From Eopsaltria australis (Eukaryota; Chordata; Aves; Passeriformes; Petroicidae), in assembly GCA_034509425.1 (NCBI GenBank), contig JAVTVJ010001389.1, positions 310,001 to 374,000 of the forward strand: a DNA stretch of 64,000 bases, in the 5' to 3' direction. Numbering within the stretch: the first letter of the stretch is position 1; each line of letters starts with the position of its first letter. Below the pieces are notes generated by a model. That model saw only the letters and a program-made list of their open reading frames with translations. It was not told the DNA's origin and searched no databases. This document shows positions 1 to 11,700 of this stretch, piece by piece. Made by a program: the position numbers and the translations under genes.

Positions 1-763
1 GAATTGGGCAGAGAGAAAATGAGGTTCACCAAGGGCAAGTGTAGGGTCCTGCACCTGGGGAGGAATAACCCCAAGCACCAGCTGGGAGCTGACCTTCTAG
101 AGAGCAGCTCAGCTGAGAAGGACCTGGGAGTGTCAGTGGATGACAAGCTGTCCATGAGCCAGCAGTGTGCCCTTGCAGCAGGAGGGCAATGATATCCTGG
201 GATGCACCAACAAGACTGTGGCCAGCAGGAAGGTGATCCTGCCCCTCTACTCAGTCCTGGTGAGGTAACATCTGGAGTGCTGTGTCCCCTTCTGGGCTCC
301 TCAGCACAAGAAAGACAAGGAGCTACTGGAGAGGTCCATCAAAGACCACAAAGATCATGGAGGAGTCTGGAGCATCTCTGTTATGAGGAGAGACTGCAGC
401 AGCTGGGCTTTCTTAAAAACTGAGAGGGAATCTCCTTAATATATATAATATCTCAAAGACAGGTGCCAAGACAATGGTGCCAGACTCTTGTCAGTGCTGC
501 CCAGTAACAGGATGAGGAGCAATGGCCATAAACTAAAACACAAGAAGTTTTGCCTCAACACAAAGAAGAACTTCTTTACATTGAGGGCGGCAGAACACTG
601 GAAAAGGCTGACCAGGGATGTCATGGAGTCTCTCTCACTGGAGACATTCGAAACCCACCTAGATGTGCTGTGTGACCTGCTCCAGGTGACCCTGCCTTGG
701 CAGGGAGTTGGACTGGATGATCTCCAGAGATCCTTTCCAATCCTAACAATTCTGTGATTCTGT
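1..763 (+). mobile_element. CR1-type LINE, 5'-truncated by window edge, 3' end present
   Basis: CR1 is a non-LTR retrotransposon that copies itself by target-primed reverse transcription; this copy is dead. The sequence shows the downstream part of the ORF2 (pol) region in conserved order, then the short 3' UTR. The last ~60 bases hold the CR1 tail ('ggagttggactggatgatct', then 'cctttccaatcctaac') and end in two 8-bp units, ATTCTGTG then ATTCTGTA, at about 748-763. The reading frame is broken near 188-192 and again between about 420 and 487. The element continues left of the window, so its full length and 5' truncation point cannot be seen. Confident at superfamily level; subfamily not assigned. 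Confidence 0.93.
4..757 (+). pseudogene. CR1 ORF2 (reverse transcriptase) C-terminal remnant
   Basis: Translation gives the post-catalytic C-terminal part of CR1 pol in pieces. Residues such as [17 protein letters not shown] and [17 protein letters not shown] lie in 4-189. 'HLCYEERLQQLGFL' lies near 372-417. 'RMRSNGHKLKHKKFCLN' followed by 'EHWKRLTRDVMESLSLETF' lies in 488-700. A stop at 190-192 and a shift of frame show an old, non-functional copy. The catalytic palm with the [FY]ADD box would lie upstream, outside the window. Family recognition is from memory of CR1 translations, not a search. Confidence 0.88.
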
Positions 764-3700
764 ATAGTTATTAACACAAGCTTGCCGTGATAACAGAGAA
801 AGAATTATTAGAATTTCAGAGTGTAACAGTATTTCTGCAATTGGTGGGAAAGATATCAGTCAAAGAGCTTGACATTAAATGATTTTCCCCAAAGCTGAGG
901 CAAACACAAGGTAAGTTATGTTTATTCAATGGACAGGTGACAACATATTAGTTTACCACAACTCAACTTTCTTTGGCTGTGAGCCCTGGTCTTCCACTTA
1001 CAGACAGTGTTTCCACCCGTCCCCCTCATTATATTATTAATTCTTCAGTGGTGCTATTAATATTTTCACTATGTAAACCTGCCACCCAAATAGTACTCAC
1101 TATACTGGGACAAGCCATTCCAGTCTACTGTGGTGAACATCAGTAGCTGTCACATTTTACAAGTTTCAAATTAATTATAAAGTGGGGGATTATTACTTTA
1201 TTCTATATGTATAAAATCACTGATTCAGAAAAACAAGTTAATGTGATTTAATCTGTGTGTTTACCACCATGGGCCCCAACACATACAGATAGCTGCATCA
1301 ATGTGCAAAAATAAACATTATGTCTTGAATTTTTTATGGAAATACAAAATTTTTATTCCATGTGTTTTATGTCATAATACCATCTTCAGAGAATCTGTGT
1401 TTCTCACAGATTTCAGTCATTCAGTTGAAACTTAGAAAGCCTCATCAAAGGTTGTAAACTAATGAGCACACCCTTAAATAAGGCAAAACCAATTGGCTTT
1501 TGCAGGGGGTGTGAATATATTCAGAAGATAATTATGCTCAACACTGTCAGAGTCTGACCTCCTAGAGCCCCCAAAGTAATCATGTACATGCCAGAACAAG
1601 GGAATTCTGACATAATCTCATGAATATAACAGTTTAATAAATTATAACTTATACAGTGAGCCACAGCACATGGGATTTATCTGCCCTTGGTTATATATTT
1701 AGAGCAACTCAGGTTCATAGCTCAGCTTTGAAAAGACTCTTTATGTCTTACTCCTGTGAATCAAAAAAAGTCTGAGTTTCTTAGAACTAAAGGAAGAGCA
1801 CACTACCAGGTAGGTTTACCTATCCTGAGCAAAGTATCTCCTAATCCATCTCATCTGATACTACTGTAATCATATTAACTGCCACAGTCACATTCGAAGA
1901 AAAGGACAACTTCAAGCATGGATCTGTATTTAAAACATCTTGTCCGTTAGCCTAGCAAATATAAAAGAGATAAAAACAACTTTTGAGAAGTCTTTGCTTT
2001 ATGTCATGTATTCACAATGTTAAGGCAGTCCATAACTAGAGCACGCAGGGACCAGTGACCAATGCACATGAAGCTGCTGTGAATTATCTGAAGTGTTGTC
2101 ATTATTTTTGCTCATAGATGTGAATACCAGGCGTTCTGGTGCTATTCCTCAGAGTGCAAATATTGGCACACCCTGCTCAAATACAGCCACAGAAAGAAAA
2201 CACAAAAGAAAGAAAAAAACCCCAAGTGCAGATGCCATATCTTCTCCTAAGGTATTTACAATTAATACGTTCACACCCAGCATGACCACAATTGCAACAT
2301 ACACAGAAATCCCATGCATCCTCTGCAGCAACACATTTATGCATATGACCACTAACAAAAAGACACCAGTTTTTCACTTGCTCTTATGTTGACTTTACTT
2401 CCCTCTCCCTTGACTTTCACGTTTTCCCTATCTACAAGATCTTTTTGGTATCTTGGAGCAATGGTTGAACATGGTAGGAAATATTGGATAGTTATTATTA
2501 TTATTCACTAAGATCTGAAAGAATGTCTTTAACAGTGCCTTCACTCTTGCTTTCCTCTTCAAACCAAACAGTATCTGCAGTCACTGGACTGTCAGCTTCC
2601 TTTTGGTAAACAAAAAGCTGGAGTCAATATTGTGTATTTGCAAATAATATGGATGTTTTAACTGATTAAGTGGGAGGATGGGACAGCTGGCAAGAAAATA
2701 CTGTCCAAAATATGTGAGCACAAGATAAAAGAAACATACATTGTCCCAGCAAAATCAAGATAGTTCCTGTGGATTGCTAAGTATGTCTGCATCTGAACAC
2801 ACTCTATTATTTTTTACACAGATATATAAAATCTAACAGTTCTCTTACGTTTTAGAGTCTGGTGAAATTCAGCTCAGTGCCAGGAGCCAGTTATAGGATC
2901 AATGCACCTTTGAAGTAGTGCCTAGGTTTGTGTTGACCTTCGATAAGAGGATAAATTTCACCCTGTGTCATTAGTGCTGCCCACAAACATAAAAGGGGTA
3001 TGTTTGCCTTGCCTTAACATCTTTGATATTTACCCACTGCTTTGCTTGAGATATCAGGTATAAAGATGACCCTATCTTTCCTGACTATGTTGAAAAGGAG
3101 AGATATTTGTATTTAAAATAAGGTTCAAACCTAGGCCGGAAAGATAGTGCCAGCTCTTGCTGAACTTTTCCCTAGCAGAGGTGAGCTGATGCAACTTTGC
3201 TGTAACAAAATAGTTCAAAAACAGTCATGATTTGTCAAACCAGAGGCCAAATCTCAGCCCAAGAGAGAAGGTTATGATACCACAGAGATCAGACATTACC
3301 CAGTGACCGTGATACCCCACCAAGAGGAGAGGAAAAGCTCAAAGTCAGCAGTTTTCCAATCATTCAAGGGCATGTGGCACAGTGGGTGAAGGCTAGCCCT
3401 GTCCATGGGTGCAAACCTCCCTGTCCTGCCCTGGTCAGCCCACGGCAGCCAGTGGTTGAATTTGGCTGTGACCACTTTGGGCTAACACTGCTTCTCCTGA
3501 CACTGACATCAAGTCCCTGACATGGCAGGGAGGGAAGCTGAGCTTAGGGGTTGGGCTACAAAACAAAACACAGTTTAGATACAAGCTCTTCTGCTGCCCA
3601 AAGGACAGATGGAAGTACTACTAGGCAGCTCCACTGCTCTCCAAAAGAGGTAGGTCCCATCTCTTAATCTTCTTAGCCCTGCCTCTTCTCCTCTTTACAG

Positions 3701-4700
3701 CTGCTCATGAGCCAAAGCACGTCGGAAGGCTGTCCAGCTGGCTGACATGGTGCAGGCAATGCTGGCTGCCAGCAGAAGAGGAGTGACCCAGGCCAGCTCT
3801 GCTTGTCAATAAAACAGGCCTTGACCCATCCTTTCAGTCTGGTATGTGTGGGCCTTTTGCATGTGACTAAGAGACACATACACAGAGAGAGTGAAAAATT
3901 AAGCTGCTTTGGGGAAATTGGTTAAACTGTGCTTACGTTCGTGATCCTTAAGAAGGTGGGTAGCTGGTGAAGAGGCTAAGGTTCAAATTCCCAATGTCAC
4001 ACACACAAACACAGACCATGACATTCTTAAATCTGGAGTATTTTTTGATAGAAAATTAAGTACAGGAACATGAAGGTACAAATATATGTATTTCATAATG
4101 GGGTTCCTTGAAAATAGAATCAGTTTGGTAGTCAGTCCTCTATTAATTTAACAATCCTCAATTTCAAAAAAATAGGGGCTATGTCCCCAGGAGTTCCTCT
4201 GGCAAAGGGGTGCCTCAGAATCTGGAAGACTGCCGAATTATAATTTAAAGAAACTTGCAGCAAGGATGACTGACTACAGACAGAAGTCTCTAACAGCATC
4301 GGGAAAATAGAAAGAAAGGCTGTAAGAGAGTGATTGTGTGTGTCAGAGGACGTTTTCGTATGAGTGAAGTGAGGACAATTTCTCTTGTTAAGTTTTGCAG
4401 TGAGTGGAATAAAGGTCCTGTTTGCTTTTCTTTCTTCTTTTCTTCTCTTTCTGTTTTACTGTGTACAGACTCTCTATTAACATGAAAAATTTACACTGGT
4501 TATTATGGACTCTTTTTAGACTTACATGTGGTAACAAAAAGGGGCCCTTAATTTAAAATTCTGTTTTGGGCAGGATAGAGAGAAAATACATCATTGCTGT
4601 CAGCCCTGGGCTTAGGCAGGGAAGTAGTAGATGTCTTCTTCCCCTGGGAACTAAAAGGAGCTGCCAGAGAGCTGTTGTGTTTGAAATTCCACCCAGAGCA
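764..4700. other. Gene-free AT-rich DNA between CR1 copies
   Basis: I see no gene here. Frames reach at most about 99 codons (2093-2392 plus) and look like none that I know. Minor features are a short TTA run at about 2491-2504, a strong 5' splice consensus (AAG|GTAAGT, donor GT at 911-912) with no convincing exon before it, and a CT-rich stretch at about 4423-4453. The part at 3360-3480 is somewhat GC-richer. Nothing else stands out. Confidence 0.6.
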
Positions 4701-5395
4701 GAATTATCACAGAATTGTTTAGGTCGGAAAGGACCTCTAATTACACTGAGTCCCAGCCATTAACCCAGCACTGCCAAGCCCACTGCTAAACACTGTCCCT
4801 AAGTGCCACATCTTTTAAGCACTCCCAGGGATATGATTCCAACACTTCACTGTTCCAATATTTGATCACTCTTTCAGTGAAGACATTCTTCCTAATATTT
4901 GATCTAAAGCTCCATTGGTGCAACTTGAGGCCATTTTCTTTCATCCTGCCACTTATTACACACAAGAAAAATTCAACCTCCACCTGGCTACAGCCTCCTC
5001 TCAGATGGTTGTAGAGATAAAGGCAGTTGTTGCAATAAGGCAACCCCTGAGCCTCCTTTCCTCCAGGCTGAGCACCCCTAGCTCCCTCAGCTGCTCCTCA
5101 TAAGATTTGTGCTTCAGACCCTTCACCAGCTCTGTTGCCCTTCTCTGGACATGCTCCAGCACCTCAATGTGATTCTTGTAGAGAGGGGACCAGAACTGAA
5201 CACAGAATTTGAGATGTGGCCTCACCAGTGGTGAGTACAAAGGGACAATCACAGCCCTGGTTCTGCTGGCCACACTGTTTTTCCCCAAGGAAACAGTGCA
5301 CCTCTCCAAGTCATGATCAGTCAGTTTCTCCAGGAGAATGCTTTAGGAGACAGCTTCAAAGGCTTTAATAAAGTGCAGGTAGACCCTCATCCAAG
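4701..5395 (-). mobile_element. CR1-type LINE fragment, minus strand, internally deleted
   Basis: Read on the minus strand, this runs from a reverse-transcriptase segment near 5390 down to a CR1 3' end at about 4701. There the tail reads as a purine/pyrimidine 'AGAGGTCCTTTCCGACC' type block followed by AATTCTGTGATAATTCTG. The order of C-terminal pol motifs matches the copy at 1-763, so superfamily assignment is firm. The element is truncated at its 5' side and lacks an internal stretch (see the pseudogene entry). It faces away from the next CR1 fragment at 5420-5756. Confidence 0.9.
4786..5384 (-). pseudogene. CR1 ORF2 remnant with catalytic core missing
   Basis: On the minus strand the frame first reads KAFEAVS, a stop, then [17 protein letters not shown] (about 5368 down to 5290). 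This is the block that precedes the RT palm in CR1. It then passes, still in frame, straight to [19 protein letters not shown] (about 5274-5220), which in CR1 lies well after the [FY]ADD catalytic box. The palm is therefore absent. The rest ([52 protein letters not shown]) follows in order with one frame change near 5000-5043. It cannot encode an active polymerase. Confidence 0.82.
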
Positions 5396-5419
5396 GATCA
5401 CCTTGTCATAGAAGTACCT

Positions 5420-5756
5420 CCTTCCATACCTAAAGGGGACTTACAAGAAGATTAGGGAGGGACTTGCAGTGTCTATGAGGGTCATGTAGTGATAGGACAA
5501 GGGGAAATGGCCTTAAAATGAAGGAGCGTAGGTTTAGATTTGACATTAGGAAGAAATTTTTTACTATAAGAGTGGTGAGATACTGGACCAGGTTATCCTG
5601 AGAGAGTGTGGACTCCTCATCCCTGGAGGTGTTCAGGACCAGGCTGGATAGGGTTCTGAACACCTGGTCTAGTGGAAAGTGTTCGTATTTATGGAAGGGG
5701 AGTTGGAACTAGACGATTTTTAAAATCTCTTCCAACCCAAACCTATGATTTTATAA
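5420..5756 (+). mobile_element. CR1-type LINE 3' fragment, plus strand
   Basis: A second CR1 copy begins near 5420 and ends at about 5756. It carries the block 'gtgataggacaaggggaaat' (about 5489), then 'ggtttagatttgacattagg', a stretch encoding the final pol residues, 'ggagttggaactagacgatt' and 'tcttccaacccaaacctatg', ending ATGATTTTA. The wording differs from the copies at 1-763 and 4701-5395, which suggests another CR1 subfamily. It is 5'-truncated and contains only the 3' end. It sits head-to-head with the minus-strand fragment, giving an inverted pair of 3' ends. Confidence 0.88.
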
Positions 5757-7785
5757 TATCAGAATCAGGATCAGAAGATCAGACGAAGAGCTAAAAACAT
5801 TTTCAGGAGCTAACATTTTCCTAGCTCTCTTTCTAGTTTCTGGGAGTTTTCCATAGAAAGTGGCTGTACCATTGTGCTTGGAACAATGATTGTTTGCTCA
5901 CGCAATCCCATCCCATGGCCGTCATAAGTATTACAATCTAGTATTGAGCTGGTACAGGAGAGTGGCCAAATGATTCAGAAACATCTAAGATCGATTATAA
6001 TCAAGCCCATTCGCTCCTTTTTATTGCAAATATCTCCTGCCAGACTCACCCTCAGGTGTGGCTGAACCTTACTGTTTAACCCTTGCAGCTTCCAATCTGA
6101 CCTGCTGCCTCAGCAGTGTGGCTGTGAGTCAGTGCACTGCCCAGACATGCACTGAGAGCCTTTTGTTGCTGGGCTGAGAGAAAATAAGGCAGTCCAGGTC
6201 ATGGTGTACAGCCAGGAGCCCTTACTACCCTAAACTGTGTGGCCTCACCCATGAAGGAAATGGTCTTTGGCCCGTGCTATCCTATGAATGGCTTCTGAGT
6301 ATTATCCTTGGTAGTGTAAGTATGCCAAAACTCTAACATATTTCCTTCCAATATTAACAGTTAAATTGTATGGACAATTGTAGGGTAGATCAAATCTGTG
6401 CTTCAACACTGTTTTACTGGTAAATCATTGCCCAATTCTCCCAGTGGTTACAGAAAAAGTGCATTTTCACCTAGATAGATCCCATAAATCCTCACAAAAG
6501 CATGTGAAAGATTGCTCAGTTAAAGAATTCATTGCTCAGTTAAAGAATTCACTTCTCATGATTTCTCAAACAGTAAGGGAGAAATTATGTAGAGCAGTTA
6601 ATAAGCTACCAGGTAGATAATTAATAAATAGATATGTTCACATGCTTCTCAAATAATGTAACAAAACACAATACTCATTAGAAAAATCTGGGCTGTCTAC
6701 AGGTCAAAGAAAAACAGGTCTTCTCTTCAGGTTTAGTAATAACATTATTAGTACTTATCAACATCTAAAACATTGATCATAGAAATATGACACTAACATT
6801 ATTTCTGGCAAGGGACACTATATTTTATGTAGACAATTCTGTAGCACTATCTCTTTTCTCTTTCATTTTCAATTATTTGCTCCCTTATTCTACCCTCCAC
6901 CAAGTTCAAGAACCTGACAGCATTCTATATATGCTTAAACCAATGATAGCTTGAATTTCTCTGCATATCTTCATTAGCATCAGATCGAAACAATTTCAGA
7001 TGAGTGTCACTTCCCAAGCAATATCATCGTGATGAAGAATCTCGCTGCCTTGTACGAGGATCAAAAGTGGCTGCAGCCAGGTCCAGCCCCCAGTGGAATG
7101 GTGTCACTTGCTTCCTCTGGCTTACCTGTCCACCTTTCGCCCTGTATTACTCAGGCTTCTTCATCTCTTTTAGGGCAGTAAGCCCCTTGAGTCATATATG
7201 ACAGAAAAAGGCCATGGATTATTCTTATGTTGGAAAATGGGTTATTCTTATAAAAGTGAGTCCAAGTATTTCTGACACACTTTGGATACATACTAGCTAA
7301 AGCACCAAACATACTGTTTTTATGATATTGGCAAAATACATAATTAGGATTGTGCATGTCCGTGTTTGATTGACTGATACTAATTTCCTTTACAAAAACA
7401 ACATTAAGAAAATTATTTTGTGGAGGAATTGGATGAAGTGTGTCATAATATTTAATGGTCTTACTTGTTCCAATGCCTGAATTAATGACACCTCACCTTA
7501 CTGAAAGATGGATTTATGAGTGATTTGGCTTCATCTCAGTTCCTCTGTTTATCATCTTTCACCACAATGGGAAATATACTGTTCAAACAATTCCAAAATA
7601 AGAAAAATAAATTAAATTGATGGTGACAGTTTCCCAATATAATTGTCCTGAATGTTTAATATTCTGACATCTGCATTATTAAACCAAATTGCTTCATTTT
7701 CATTCAGTGACTGCCAGTGGAGTTGCAAATCTTGCAAATGTCAGTGAACAGCACACACAGGAAACCTCCACTTTTTGTAACGTAG
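5757..7785. other. Gene-free AT-rich DNA
   Basis: No gene is visible. The only clear structure is a perfect 20-bp tandem duplication at 6511-6550, listed separately. Open frames are below 70 codons and overlap on both strands (for example 7004-7201 plus, 7151-7357 minus) without recognisable motifs. Confidence 0.6.
6511..6550. repeat. Perfect 20-bp tandem duplication
   Basis: The unit ATTGCTCAGTTAAAGAATTC occurs twice back to back (6511-6530 and 6531-6550) with no mismatch. The absence of divergence suggests a recent replication slippage or polymorphic indel, in contrast to the decayed elements around it. Confidence 0.97.
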
Positions 7786-7791
7786 AGTCAC
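7786..7791. repeat. Left target-site duplication of the LTR (AGTCAC)
   Basis: AGTCAC lies immediately before the TGTGGCGG start of the LTR and recurs at 8428-8433. Six bases is the duplication length typical of ERVK/alpha-beta retroviral integrases. Confidence 0.65.
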
Positions 7792-8147
7792 TGTGGCGGC
7801 TGTTGAGGCTACCACTGAGGCCCAGGAAGATCCAGAAGGTCCCAAGGGATATAAGGGGCCATGGTGGAAGGTTGGTCCAGCTTGAAAATCCTCCCCTTCC
7901 CTCTGGAGGATAATAGTTTCTTCCACTTGATTGATGTGTTCTTCCTATGTTAATTGTACTCCAATCATTAAACTATTGGCTCTCCACCCCTTATGCATAT
8001 GTATCTGTATCTGGAAGGTTCTGTGTTGCCCGATACCCCATTGGTTGTGGTTGTCTCTCTCCTCCCCTTTGCTCCCCTCATTGGACTGTGTAAGCTTGTC
8101 CTGCTTTCCTCCCAGCCCCTGGACCCTCAGCTGACTGGTTGTTACTG

Positions 8148-8155
8148 TATAAAAG
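8148..8155 (+). promoter_or_regulatory. LTR TATA box
   Basis: TATAAAAG, placed about 57 bases before the first AATAAA signal. This is a compact U3-R arrangement; transcription would start near 8175-8185. The CCAAT boxes lie upstream at 7961 and, inverted, at 8040 and 8080. Confidence 0.7.
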
Positions 8156-8204
8156 TCTGTGCTCTCCTTTGTTCTGGGTCTTCTGTCCTCACTCCATTTG
8201 AGTT

Positions 8205-8227
8205 AATAAACTCAAACTGTTAATAAA
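8205..8227 (+). terminator. Duplicated LTR polyadenylation signals
   Basis: Two AATAAA hexamers at 8205-8210 and 8222-8227 lie in a short duplication of GTTAATAAACTC. Either could direct 3'-end formation in the LTR R region; the second is followed by mixed GC-rich U5 sequence. Confidence 0.65.
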
Positions 8228-8427
8228 CTCCTCGGATACCCACACAGAAGATCCCTCCCTTTTTCTTTACCCCTGGACCTGCTGGGGCTTACCCTACTGC
8301 GCCCACCAGCAGGGTAGCAGAGTCCACAGCAGGAGCTTAAGGAGCCCCACCAGAGCGGCTCCACAAGGGATGCTCCTGGGACACGCTGCTGGATTCTGTC
8401 TACTGGGACAGTCCCTGTGCAGACAAT

Positions 8428-8433
8428 AGTCAC
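8428..8433. repeat. Right target-site duplication of the LTR (AGTCAC)
   Basis: Exact match to the hexamer at 7786-7791, directly after the U5 end of the solo LTR. Confidence 0.65.
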
Positions 8434-8710
8434 CTCCTTGGGCAGATTAACTGCAGTGTGCCTGACTCAGCACCACAAAGATACAGCTGTGCTTCTTCTG
8501 CTGTCAAGGGTTTGGTATTGGTGTTATGGTTTTCATATCACAACCTGTCTGAACTAATAATCTGTCCAGAGCTTGGCTTCAGGAAGGATGGGCAGACTTG
8601 ATATCCTTTCCCAGAACCAGGGGTCCATAAGAAAACAGTGTGCAGAGAACCAATGACCTCCAGACTTAGTCACTACAGGTGAGCTTTGGTTTATTAATTT
8701 ATTAACAAAA
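8434..8710. other. Unique DNA between LTR and CR1 tail
   Basis: No gene or repeat recognised. A 142-codon minus-strand frame (8554-8982) starts within the stretch but runs across the CR1 tail at 8711-8766 and is judged accidental. Confidence 0.5.
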
Positions 8711-8766
8711 GTTGGACTTGTGATCCTTGTGGGTCCCTTCCAACTTGGGTATTCTATGATTCCATG
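8711..8766 (+). mobile_element. CR1 3'-tail fragment
   Basis: Only the last ~56 bases of a CR1 are present: 'gttggacttgtgatccttgt', then 'gggtcccttccaacttgggt', then ATTCTATGATTCCATGG with the 8-bp terminal repeat. Such very short copies reflect early stopping of target-primed reverse transcription, or later erosion. Confidence 0.85.
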
Positions 8767-11700
8767 GTTATGCTCTGTATCAGACGTCAAGGATTTGGTG
8801 GTAAAGTGAGAGATGCTGCTGGAAGCAAAAGAAGGTGACAGTGTTGGTACCAGGTTGCTCAGGGCACATGAACTCAAGTGTAGAGCATGACTAGTGCAGA
8901 GCCTGACCTGGAAACTGGTGCTGCACTTAGCTCTGGAATTGGAAGCACTGGGAAACATGGGCATGTGGAATGCTGTGAACATGGCTCTGTATAGTTACAG
9001 TTTTACTGTCAGCCATGGGTAGGAACACAAAATCAATGAACAATTAGAAGAAACACCTGGAAACCTTTGGGTCCAAACACATTCTCAAAACAGGACCTAT
9101 TTTGAAGACAGTTCAGGTTGCTGAAAGGCAGATATTGTATTGCACCAATCAACACTGGTGGTGTCCAGAATTTTTCTATTTCTAGATGCCCAAGATTCTT
9201 TATATTGAATAAAGCAGGAGAACCACAGAATGAGTTCACTCTGCCCTTCAGCCTTATCACTGACAGATTGCTTCACACTGAAATATAATCAACCGAGGTC
9301 TAACTTTACTTATTGCTACGGAAGTCAGTAACAGATTCCCTAAGTCAGTAATACTTCCATAATGTGAAATGGGTATAAGTAAAAGGAAAATCAAACCCAG
9401 GTATTATTTACAGCAGTGATTTTTATGAGACGAATACTTCTGTTTCATGGCTTTTCCCTCAGTCTTCTTCCCCAAGGCTGAATCCAGAGTTTCCACTCTA
9501 TAGTTCTCCAAGCCAAGAGTGGTGGAAAGCAGTCCACAACAGTGTGTATTGATCCTACCTGAATCAATAAGCTTTCCAATAACTTCATTCCTCTTGCTTC
9601 ACTTTACTCGATCTCTCACCCTGTAAGGCCTGGAGAACACTTCATGAGTATGCTGGCTCTCAGTGTATTCAGGGAGAAGGTGTGATGGTTCTTCTAGGAT
9701 TCAGCTTTCTGTATTATAGAGGTCTCAAAACTCTTAAGTGTGTTCTGTCATATAGAATAACTACTTTTGTATAAACACTTATACAAAGGCATAACTGAAT
9801 TCAAGGTTTGTGCGAAGTAGATCCTAGGGAAAGATTAAATTTCTAGTTTAAAGAAAAGCTTAGCTTGACACAGTTAATCGAAAACAAATAAAACATTTAC
9901 TGAATGATAGTTATGCAGTCTTACCACAGCAGCATGGAGTGCCACATAATGGAGCTTACTCCTTGCAGTAGCACAGAAAACCTGGCTGCTTCCATCCTCC
10001 TTACAAAACAGAGTGCAGATAAAACATCCACTTACATTCTTAAGTTTTTAAACCAAGACAGATTTATGAGGTGTGTAGATCCATTGCAAAGTGAAAGGCA
10101 TCATGACAATGCAATCCAGCCCTCATGAAATGAAAGCTATACATAAAAGTAGTCCAAAACCCCCTCACAGTTATTCAAGAAGGAGAGGGATTTTTAAAAA
10201 GCGTGTTAAAATACCAATAACTTTAATAGTGCTAACAATATAACTTAAGTTCAATTTGGGGAACTACTAATAACTTTATTGCAGGCAAAATTAACATGAG
10301 GAAATCTGTTAAGTGTGAGTCTGTATGCATTTATTATGTTCTCAAAGAAGTTTTGAGATCCTTCCGAGCCTGGTTTTGGCCCTTTTTTGTTCCCTCGCAA
10401 GTTACAGCAGCCAGGAAAAACTCTAGCTTTCTTCTGGACAAGGGGTTTTCCAGATATTTGTTGAGGTTAAGAATCAGTTTTGCATGGATTTGGCCTAGAG
10501 AAAAGTGTTCCAGAGAACAAAATTTAAATAAGTTAGAACCCCCAAAGCAAAGATGATCAGAAGCTAAGAAAGTGTTGTGGTTTAAATACGGAGTTTGAAA
10601 AATCCAGTGAGAGACCTCAAGCACATCACAAAGTCTCTCTGTCTCCATTCTCCAGCTGTAAAATAGAGATAATATTTCTCCTCTAATTCTCCAGGAGGTT
10701 GTAGCATAAATTCATTAACATTTTCAAGGCATTCAGATGTTGTGTGAATATCTGAGAGCAAAAGAGGAAACTGGTGTTGCTGAATGAAGGCCTTATAAAT
10801 TGTTATATAGATAAGTCTTGATCCCTTTTATATTTCCCATGGAAATTTGAACTTAATTCCGGAAAAGAATGCAAGGATAGAAAATGGGTTCTTTGAGAAC
10901 TAAAGCTGGGGATCATTAATATCTCTAAGGGTGAAGAGGACTAATAAGCTCTTAATATTTGCAGTCTCAGCTCCTATCCCTGTTCACATTCTTATTACTT
11001 CTGTCTTTTCTGTTGCTCTTCTATTCCCATTATTTATTATGAGTGGTAAGAGAACCCTTCCATGTAATATAATATCAGGTTATTTTAATGAGACTGTCTG
11101 AAATTTACTCTTGTTATTAATAATGAAAGATAAGCAGTGGAATCTGGGCCTCATTGAGACCACTGGGGTTTTTTCTGTTGATCTCAGTAGAACCAGAACT
11201 TCATGCAGGAATCAATACTGATACCTTAGACTCCTTGACAGCTTTGATATATCTTTGAATGAAAGTGCATTGACTTTGTTGCAGATTCTAATAGACAAAC
11301 ATGATTTCAATATCACTCTTTCAAGGGTTTATTTTCTCCCTAACAGAAATAATCAGTACCCAGAACAACAGTTCATTCAGCAGGAGAGTGGTCTCATACA
11401 CACTTGTATTCTGATTCCCTCAGAACTTGAGTCTCAGATGAAGGTAAATTTGAGATGGCCTTTTGGTCTCTTTCCTTCTATGGTTGAATGACTGATCATA
11501 GGCAAAGAGTAGAACATATTAAGTACAAGGAGTATTGTCTGACTGTAAGAAAACATCTCAGTGTAGCGATGAAAGGTCTGCCTAGTCTTATTAAATATTA
11601 TTAAATAATTCTTTAAAAAGCTCAGAGATTTTTTTATTTTGTCTGAAGTGTTATAAAAGCATGTAACAGTCTGTAAGATATAAACAAAATCTACCATAAA

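Larger units (their letters stand above)
7792..8427 (+). mobile_element. Solo LTR of an endogenous retrovirus
   Basis: The segment has LTR layout on the plus strand. A U3 part carries a CCAAT box (7961-7965) and two inverted ones (ATTGG at 8040-8044 and 8080-8084). It is followed by a TATA box TATAAAAG (8148-8155), two AATAAA poly(A) signals (8205-8210 and 8222-8227), and a GC-richer U5-like stretch to about 8427. It begins TGTGGCGG and is bounded on both sides by AGTCAC (7786-7791 and 8428-8433), a 6-bp duplication as in beta/ERVK-type integrations. The right end reads ACAAT rather than the usual CA, so the 3' boundary may be off by two bases or mutated. No primer-binding site or gag/pol/env follows, so it is a solo LTR left by recombination between two LTRs. 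No known family name assigned. Confidence 0.8.

Noticed and set aside
901..916. AAG|GTAAGT splice donor
   Set aside because: No plausible acceptor and open exon upstream; it lies just after a CR1 copy.
8428..8460. Retroviral primer-binding site after the LTR
   Set aside because: Sequence after the LTR shows no TGG-starting tRNA-complementary stretch and no gag, so the element is a solo LTR.
8554..8982. 142-codon minus-strand frame
   Set aside because: Runs through a CR1 3' tail (8711-8766) and shows no known motif; length within chance range.
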